Assembly (NCBI GenBank): GCA_900552145.1
Contig: URYW01000014.1
Span: 1 to 27,977 of the forward strand
DNA from: an uncultured Collinsella sp.
Lineage (GTDB): Bacteria > Actinomycetota > Coriobacteriia > Coriobacteriales > Coriobacteriaceae
Direction of reading: 5' to 3'
Length of the DNA: 27,977 bases
Shown here: positions 23,774 to 27,977 of the stretch, one piece after another
How positions within the stretch are numbered: position 1 is the first letter of the stretch
Layout of the letters: the number at the start of each line of letters is the position of its first letter
Program-made: the position numbers and the translations under genes
The notes under the pieces: model-generated
Seen by the model: only the letters and a program-made list of their open reading frames with translations
Told to the model about the DNA's origin: nothing
The model's database searches: none

Positions 23774-25039
23774 ATGGAAAATGCAAAGTTAAAGAGCAGC
23801 AAGGTCTACGCATGGGTTCTCGTAATCGCGCTTGGCCTCATGTCTGCTGGTACGACTGGATCCTATAGCGTAATCGCCGGCTCCTTCGTCGCGCCCGTGT
23901 GCGAGGAGTTCGGGTTTGACTATTCAATCTTCTCGTATTACTTTACCGCGACGCTCATCGGTCTTGCGGCGGCGCTTCCGTTTGTCGGAAAACTCATCCC
24001 CAAGGTTGTTGGCAAGGTTTGGCTCCCCGTCGTCGAGCTTATTCTGCTCGCCGCCGGCGCAGGCATGGCCTTCTACACCGAAGTCTGGATGTTCATCGCC
24101 GCTGGCGCCCTGATTGGCGTTTGCTTCGCCTTCACCACCGGCGTCGCCATGTCCGACGTTATTGACCAGTGGTTCAAAAAATCTGGTGGCCTGGCAATCG
24201 GTCTCGCTTGGGCAGTGAACTCGATTTACATGCTCATCATGAGCCCCGTCATCACCTCTGTCATCGAGGCCGCTGGCTGGAGGACTGGCTATCTGGTGCT
24301 CGCTGGCGTCTCCGCCGTGCTCATTCTCCCCGCTTCCGTCCTGATTATCCGCTATAAGCCTCAGGACAAGGGCATGCTGCCCTATGGCTACGTCGAGGGC
24401 GAGACGGTCACCGAGACCGAGGAGACGACCGAGGATAGCACGCGTGGCGTTAGCTATGCGCGCGCCATTAAGTCGCCTGCCTTCTTCTTCTGCATCGGCT
24501 TCCTCTGTCTCGTTCAGCTCACTTGCTGCATGAACCAGCTCTTCCCGACGTATGCTTCCGAGGTTGGTTTTAGCCCCATGGTGGGCGGCTTCATGGTATC
24601 CGCTGCATCGCTCTTCGATCTGTTCCTCAACCCGATCGTCGGCACCACTTGCGATAGGTTCGGCAGCACGAAGGCCATTCTGGGCTGGCTCGCTGTCTCC
24701 ATCCTCTCCTTTGTCATGCTCATGATGAGCAGCGGCAACTCGACGCTTAGCATCCTCGCAGCAGGCGTGAACGACGTAATGTACGTCATCGCTGGCACTG
24801 CCCTGACCGTTTTGGTTATGGATGTCTTTGGCTCCCGCGATTTCGGTCGCATCTTCGCGCTGATCTGCTCCGTGGGCTATATCGTCGGCGCCTTTGGCAT
24901 GCCCGTTATGATGAAGGTCTATGAGCTTGTCGGCTCCTTCCAGGGCGTCTTCATCTTCTGTATCGCATGTAACGTTATTATCGGCCTGTTCTTGCTGCTG
25001 GCAAAAAAGACTGGTAAGAACCTCTCCTGGGACGAATAG
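23774..25039 (+). CDS. MFS transporter, oxalate/formate-antiporter-like (second copy)
   Basis: A 421-residue, ~12-helix carrier closely related to the one at 19116. It has the same helix-1 motif (GTTGSYSVIAGSFVAPVC), the same LTCCMNQLFPTYASEVGF block and the same GSRDFGRIFALICSVGYIVGAFGMP region, with a charged central loop (VEGETVTETEETTEDS). The ATG at 23774 is 11 bp after the carbamoyltransferase stop, with AGGAG 8 nt upstream, so it is the last gene of the deiminase operon. By analogy with agmatine/putrescine and arginine/ornithine exchange systems it may swap the guanidino substrate for the amine product, but the family is not the usual APC-type antiporter. Having two paralogous carriers under one regulator is unusual. 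Confidence 0.9.
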   Translation: MENAKLKSSKVYAWVLVIALGLMSAGTTGSYSVIAGSFVAPVCEEFGFDYSIFSYYFTATLIGLAAALPFVGKLIPKVVGKVWLPVVELILLAAGAGMAFYTEVWMFIAAGALIGVCFAFTTGVAMSDVIDQWFKKSGGLAIGLAWAVNSIYMLIMSPVITSVIEAAGWRTGYLVLAGVSAVLILPASVLIIRYKPQDKGMLPYGYVEGETVTETEETTEDSTRGVSYARAIKSPAFFFCIGFLCLVQLTCCMNQLFPTYASEVGFSPMVGGFMVSAASLFDLFLNPIVGTTCDRFGSTKAILGWLAVSILSFVMLMMSSGNSTLSILAAGVNDVMYVIAGTALTVLVMDVFGSRDFGRIFALICSVGYIVGAFGMPVMMKVYELVGSFQGVFIFCIACNVIIGLFLLLAKKTGKNLSWDE

Positions 25040-25089
25040 TTCGATTCGTCTTAGACATACGCTGTAGGGCTTAACCTGCAGCCGCTTTG

Positions 25090-25118
25090 GGGCATCGACT
25101 AACATCGGTGCCCTTTTT
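25090..25118 (+). terminator. Rho-independent terminator of the deiminase operon
   Basis: GGGCATCGA (25090-25098), loop CTAACA, TCGGTGCCC (25105-25113), with one G-T pair, followed by TTTTT (25114-25118). Confidence 0.85.
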
Positions 25119-25123
25119 CATCG

Positions 25124-25156
25124 AATGTGACAAAGGAGCAGCCACTTTGTCACATT
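25124..25156. repeat. REP-like palindrome, copy 2
   Basis: AATGTGACAAAG (25124-25135) pairs with CTTTGTCACATT (25145-25156) around a 9-nt loop. It is followed by TGAG, 8 nt and AAATCGAGGTCTAAT, the same downstream block as copy 1 (18939). No T-run. The 183-bp inverted repeat starts within this block. Confidence 0.75.
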
Positions 25157-25171
25157 GAGTGGCATGTAAAT

Positions 25172-25354
25172 CGAGGTCTAATACTTTCCCGAGAAGTGAA
25201 CGGCCATACTTGGACCTCCGAAGCATCGACATTTTTAGACGTCAAACCCGCAGGATTTGGCTGGCAAAACCGCAGGAAATTGCATCTCGAAAGTGCCGAT
25301 GCTTCGGGGGCCCGTTTTCACTCGTTCACTTCTCGGGAAAAGTATTAGACCTCG
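25172..25354. repeat. 183-bp inverted-repeat element
   Basis: The left arm begins at 25172 (CGAGGTCTAATACTTTCCCG and on through GAGAAGTGAACG). The right arm, read in reverse complement from 25354, gives the same ~31 nt with one extra T. After a 12-nt unlike stretch the arms match again as CCTCCGAAGCATCGACA against CCCCCGAAGCATCGGCA, so the arms are about 63 nt each. The ~55-nt centre has an imperfect tandem repeat (AACCCGCAGGATTT and AACCGCAGGAAATT). No gene is credible inside. It resembles a MITE/REPIN-type unit or a large structured RNA. Confidence 0.7.
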
Positions 25355-25433
25355 TTGTATGGGGTGCGGCTGGAGGGTGGTCATCGTTCAGTAGCTACCT
25401 CTTCCTTGTGAATCGCCTGAAGCGCAAGGCATA

Positions 25434-25468
25434 ATGCATGTGACAAAGGGACGGCCCCTTTGTTGTGT
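25434..25468. repeat. REP-like palindrome, copy 3 (degenerate)
   Basis: CATGTGACAAAGGG followed by ACGG and CCCCTTTGTTGTGTTG. The core arms ACAAAGGG (25443-25450) and CCCTTTGT (25456-25463) are perfect, but the outer right part is altered (TTGTGTTG in place of TCACATTG) and the downstream AAATCG block is absent. It lies just before the tRNA-dihydrouridine synthase gene. Confidence 0.6.
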
Positions 25469-25487
25469 TGATATGAGAGAAGAGTAG

Positions 25488-26441
25488 ATGATCCTTTCGC
25501 TGGCCCCCATGGAGGGGATTACCGGGCATGTGTTCCGTCGCGTGCATGCGGAGTGCTTCGGTGCGCTCGATTGCTATTACACGCCGTTTTTGCCGCCGCC
25601 GCGGGTGGGAAACCGCTTTGGCGGCAAGGCGTTTAAGGAGATCGATCCTGCCAATAACCAGGGACTCAACGTGGTGCCTCAACTGATGTCCAAGAACGCG
25701 GACGAGTTTGTGTGGGCGGCACAGGTGCTCGCCGACATGGGCTATCGCGAGGTTAATCTCAACTTGGGTTGCCCTTCGGGAACGGTTGTCGCCAAGGGCA
25801 AGGGCTCGGGTTTCTTGCGCAATCTCGACGAGCTCGAGGCGTTCTTGAGCGATGTGTGCGAGCGGTCGCCGTTGCCGGTATCGGTCAAGACCAGGTTGGG
25901 GTTGGAAAGTGATGACGAGTACGAGCGCGTGCTCGATTTGTATTGCCGCATGCCGCTGGCGGAGCTGATCGTGCATCCGCGCGTACAAAAGGACCGCTAT
26001 ACGGGCACGCCGCGCAAGGAGTTTTATGGCGAGACGCTGGAGCGCGCGCCGTTTCCGGTCGCCTACAACGGCGATATTTTTGATCTTGAGGATATGGATG
26101 CGCTGGTGGAGGCCTATCCCGGGACACGCCACGTGATGCTGGGGCGTGGCTTGCTTGCGAATCCCGCTCTGGCTCGCATGGTTAAGGGTGGCCCTGCTGC
26201 CACGGTAGCCGAGCTGCAGCGTTTCCATGACACACTGTTTGCGGCCTATGCAGAAGAGATTGGCGGTAACGCGGTCTTTCGCATGAAGGAGTGGTGGTTC
26301 TACGCCAAATGCGCCTTCGCCGACCCCGCTACCGTTCACAAGCTCGTACGTAAGACCAAAAAGGTCGACGAATACCGCGCTGCAGTCGAGCGTGTCTTTC
26401 GCGAGCAGCCACTTGCACCCATAGCCCGCTTCCACGGCTAG
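25488..26441 (+). CDS. tRNA-dihydrouridine synthase (Dus family)
   Basis: A 317-residue flavoprotein that reduces specific uridines in tRNA to dihydrouridine using FMN and NADPH. Family signatures are LAPMEGITGHVFR at the N-terminus, NLNLGCPSGTVVAKGKGSGFL with the catalytic Cys in GCP, PVSVKTRLGL, VHPRVQKDRYTG and the phosphate-binding VAYNGDIF then VMLGRGLLANP. The ATG at 25488 has AGAAGAG shortly upstream, and the barrel begins at once, so the start is secure. It is preceded by REP-like copy 3 and followed immediately by the palindrome in which the IS110 element sits. The specific uridine targets cannot be assigned. Confidence 0.95.
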   Translation: MILSLAPMEGITGHVFRRVHAECFGALDCYYTPFLPPPRVGNRFGGKAFKEIDPANNQGLNVVPQLMSKNADEFVWAAQVLADMGYREVNLNLGCPSGTVVAKGKGSGFLRNLDELEAFLSDVCERSPLPVSVKTRLGLESDDEYERVLDLYCRMPLAELIVHPRVQKDRYTGTPRKEFYGETLERAPFPVAYNGDIFDLEDMDALVEAYPGTRHVMLGRGLLANPALARMVKGGPAATVAELQRFHDTLFAAYAEEIGGNAVFRMKEWWFYAKCAFADPATVHKLVRKTKKVDEYRAAVERVFREQPLAPIARFHG

Positions 26442-26488
26442 TTAGTCGTTGGGGACGTTCTTTAACGACTAGTCATTTAAGAACGTCC
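26442..26488. repeat. 58-bp palindromic repeat, left part, split by the IS110 element
   Basis: The left arm (26442-26465) contains GTCGTTGGGGACGTTCTTT. The loop is CGACTAGTCA (26466-26475). The right arm starts TTTAAGAACGTCC (26476-26488) and continues across the insertion as CCAACGTCTAA (27902-27912). The rejoined right arm matches the reverse complement of the left arm at 22 of 24 positions. It may be a REP-type unit or a terminator-like hairpin after the dus gene. Confidence 0.8.
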
Positions 26489-26502
26489 ATTACAGTCGAA
26501 AT

Positions 26503-26690
26503 TGTCAGCCCGGGACCGTCTCGGGCTACGATTGAGGCGCGCCCAGAACGGGCCGCCGACCGGGCGCCCGCGCACGGCCGAACGTCCCTGCCCCCGAGAG
26601 GGCCTGTTGGGTGCTGCCGGCGCGGGGCGCGCCGCCCCCGACGGCTGATAGGAAAGTGCCGGGCAGGCGCCGCGGCTGGTAATGTGAGTG
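26503..26690 (+). ncRNA. Predicted IS110 bridge RNA
   Basis: A 5' hairpin AGCCCGGGA-CCG-TCTCGGGCT (26507-26527) is followed by two structured loops. In the first, GAACGTCC (26580-26587) equals the left target flank (26481-26488), and GTTGGGTG (26606-26613) is complementary to CACCCAAC at the right junction (27899-27906). These flank a small GCCC/GGGC hairpin and are enclosed by long G+C-rich complementary arms. In the second, ATAGGAA (26648-26654) equals the element's right end (27892-27898), and GTAATG (26679-26684) is complementary to CATTAC at the left junction (26488-26493). The order 5' stem-loop, target loop, donor loop, upstream of the transposase gene, is that described for IS621 bridge RNA. 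Ends are estimated. Confidence 0.72.
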
Positions 26691-26737
26691 CCGAGGGGGA
26701 GGCCATCCGGTCGAACGACTACCGGAAGGATACCACC

Positions 26738-27871
26738 GTGAAAGCGCCATCCACCAGACCCGCGGCCGTGCTCGGCCTGGACGTCGGCAAGTCCTCCCAC
26801 TGGGCCTGCCTGATCGACCGCGACGGGGAGGTGCTGGACAGCGCCCCCGTCCGCAACAGGGAGGCCGAGCTCGACGCGCTGTTCGCCTCCGCGCCCGCCG
26901 GCACGCTCGTCGTCGTCGACCAGTTCCGCAACATAGGGTCCCTCGCCGTGAGGCGGGCCCGCGCCGCGGGGCTCGGGGTCGCCTACCTGCCCGGCCTCGC
27001 CGCCAGCCGCGCCGCGGGCCTGTTCGCCGGCGAGGCCAAGACCGACGAGCGCGACGCCGCGGTGATCGCGCGGACCGCCCTGGGCGTGCCGGACTCCCTG
27101 TCGGGGGTCCCGGGCCGCGGCGAGGCCCTCGAGGCCGCTCGCGCCCTCTCGTCGCAGCGCGACCACGTCGTCGCCTGCGCGACCAGGGACAAGAACCGCC
27201 TGCGCGCGGTGCTGCTCGAGTCCTGCCCGGCCCTCGAGGCCGCGGTCGACCTGTCGGACCGGCGGTGGCTGGAGCTGCTCGCCGGGTTCGGCGGGGCGTG
27301 GGGGATCGCCCGCTCCGGGGCCGAGGGCCCGCGGGCCGAGGCCGCCGGGGAGGCCGCGGCCGCCTCCACCGCGCCCCCGCCGGCGCTCGTCGAGGCCGAG
27401 AACAGGCAGGTCAGGTTCCTGGCCGCCCGGATATCGGAGGCCCTCGACGAGGCCGGGGCCCTCGAGGCCGAGACGGCGGCGCTGCTCGAGGGCGACGAGA
27501 CCTACGCGTGCCTGCTCACCGTGCCCGGCATCGGCCCGAGGACCGCGGCGCAGCTCGCGGTGTCGGTCGACATCGGGAGGTTCCCGGACCACGACCACCT
27601 GGCCTCGTACTGCGGCATAGCCCCGAGGGTGAGGAGCTCCGGCACGTCGGTGAGGTCGGTCAGGGCGTCCAGGCGCGGCGACGCGAGGCTCAAGTCCCTG
27701 CTGATCTTCTCGTGCAACAGCCTGGTGAGGTCCTCGGGGCGCTACGGCGAGTACTACCGGGCCTGCAGGGCGCGGGGCATGGGGCACGGGCGGGCGCTCA
27801 AGGCCGTCGCGAGGAAGCGGCTCAGGGCGATATACGCCGTGATGCGCGACCGGGTGCCCTACCGGGAGTAG
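26738..27871 (+). CDS. IS110-family transposase (DEDD recombinase)
   Basis: A 377-residue recombinase acting with a bridge RNA to insert the element without classical cut-and-paste chemistry. The N-terminal RuvC-like DEDD domain shows LGLDVGKSSHWA (Asp15), VVVDQ (Asp61) and KTDERDA (Asp103, Asp106). A helical linker with an Ala/Pro-rich insertion follows (about 195-225). The C-terminal Transposase_20 domain has VPGIGPRTAAQLA, YCGIAPRV and the serine-containing LLIFSCNSLVRSS. GTG at 26738 has GGAAGGA 7 nt upstream. Upstream in-frame ATG codons would extend into the bridge-RNA region and lack a ribosome binding site. The frame is intact, so the element may be active. Confidence 0.93.
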   Translation: MKAPSTRPAAVLGLDVGKSSHWACLIDRDGEVLDSAPVRNREAELDALFASAPAGTLVVVDQFRNIGSLAVRRARAAGLGVAYLPGLAASRAAGLFAGEAKTDERDAAVIARTALGVPDSLSGVPGRGEALEAARALSSQRDHVVACATRDKNRLRAVLLESCPALEAAVDLSDRRWLELLAGFGGAWGIARSGAEGPRAEAAGEAAAASTAPPPALVEAENRQVRFLAARISEALDEAGALEAETAALLEGDETYACLLTVPGIGPRTAAQLAVSVDIGRFPDHDHLASYCGIAPRVRSSGTSVRSVRASRRGDARLKSLLIFSCNSLVRSSGRYGEYYRACRARGMGHGRALKAVARKRLRAIYAVMRDRVPYRE

Positions 27872-27880
27872 CCCCGACGG

Positions 27881-27886
27881 TTGACA
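27881..27886 (+). promoter_or_regulatory. Outward -35 box at the IS110 right end (junction promoter)
   Basis: TTGACA lies 15 nt before the right boundary. If the element circularises, the right end joins the left end, and TACAGT (26491-26496) falls 17-18 bp downstream. This makes a promoter that would start transcription just before the first hairpin of the predicted bridge RNA. Confidence 0.6.
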
Positions 27887-27901
27887 AAACTATAGGAACA
27901 C

Positions 27902-27977
27902 CCAACGTCTAAGGCGCCGCTGGTTGAGCATAAGTCAGCGAGCGGGCCGCATTTGAGGCAAGGTGACGTGAAACGAA
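27902..27977. other. Right flank of the IS110 element
   Basis: The first ~11 nt complete the split palindrome. The remaining ~65 nt hold no callable gene, terminator or RNA. Confidence 0.5.

Larger units (their letters stand above)
26489..27901 (+). mobile_element. IS110-family insertion sequence
   Basis: About 1413 bp, markedly richer in G+C than its surroundings, encoding one DEDD transposase. The ends are set by reconstruction of the split 58-bp palindrome: left flank ends GAACGTCC (26488), right flank resumes CCAACGTC (27902), with one extra C across the two junctions. There are no terminal inverted repeats, as usual for IS110. The left non-coding end is 249 bp and holds the predicted bridge RNA. 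The right end has TTGACA at 27881-27886. Confidence 0.85.

Noticed and set aside
22677..23813. Minus-strand frame opposite the carbamoyltransferase
   Set aside because: Antisense shadow of a conserved enzyme gene; no recognisable domain.
23924..25105. Minus-strand frame opposite the second MFS gene
   Set aside because: Antisense shadow; its charged Asp/Glu/His-rich translation is the mirror of hydrophobic codons.
25127..25434. Two short plus-strand frames within the repeat region
   Set aside because: They read through the REP-like palindrome and the inverted repeat, with no ribosome binding site and no protein-like features.
25124..25468. CRISPR array
   Set aside because: The repeats are palindromic, unevenly spaced, few and imperfect, with no regular spacers or cas genes.
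26477..27787. 436-codon minus-strand frame across the IS110 element
   Set aside because: Shadow in very GC-rich sequence where stops are rare; the plus strand has the transposase motifs.

Overview
The window looks like a chromosomal segment of a high-GC Coriobacteriia member, most probably Collinsella or a close relative. This is inferred from gene content and style, not from a search: GC-rich codon use, a divergent type IIA topoisomerase pair, a very large fused ABC ATPase/permease, a CD1871A/4Fe-4S/TlpA redox cluster, oxalate/formate-type MFS carriers, and a LAGTG-anchored surface protein.

Layout, left to right. (1) 1-4266, minus: the two subunits of a divergent type IIA topoisomerase; the A subunit runs off the left edge. 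The 467-bp upstream region holds a LexA-like box and a 31-nt near-perfect palindrome. (2) 4734-5816, plus: a lipoprotein whose frame runs into its own terminator. (3) 5863-13299, minus: a response regulator/histidine kinase pair, then a LuxR-type regulator, then a 1461-residue surface protein with a Tat-like signal and a LAGTG sorting signal. (4) 13390-15432, plus, divergent from the two-component system: a 48-residue CXXC protein (TTG start), a NapH-like 4Fe-4S membrane protein (TTG start) and a TlpA-type thioredoxin lipoprotein. Together they look like a route for electrons across the membrane to an extracytoplasmic thiol protein. (5) 15686-18940, plus: a MacB/FtsX-type ABC protein whose Walker A lysine codon is GAA (Glu).

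(6) 19064-25118: a catabolic island controlled by a TetR regulator (20534-21112, minus). It contains an MFS carrier (19116-20396), an agmatine/peptidylarginine-deiminase-family gene carrying three in-frame stop codons (21337-22575), a carbamoyltransferase with a non-canonical substrate motif (HELP instead of HCLP), and a second MFS carrier paralogous to the first. Related palindromes containing CGGTAGG lie at the promoter of the first MFS gene and in front of the deiminase operon, suggesting one regulon. The gene set suggests import of a guanidino compound, deimination to a carbamoyl amine, phosphorolysis and export of the amine. The substrate is unknown and the deiminase is broken or recoded.

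(7) 25119-25487: intergenic repeats, namely REP-like palindromes (also found after the ABC gene) and a 183-bp inverted-repeat element. (8) 25488-26441: a tRNA-dihydrouridine synthase. (9) 26489-27901: an IS110-family element inserted in one arm of a 58-bp palindrome. Its 5' non-coding end contains a structure that fits a bridge RNA, with four short guide segments matching both flanks and both element ends, and a -35 box at the right end that would pair with a -10 at the left end on circularisation.

No tRNA, rRNA or CRISPR array was seen. The strongest leads are the IS110 bridge RNA that can be read against its own insertion site, the deiminase with three stops in an otherwise intact operon, the unusual carbamoyltransferase, and the Walker A substitution.
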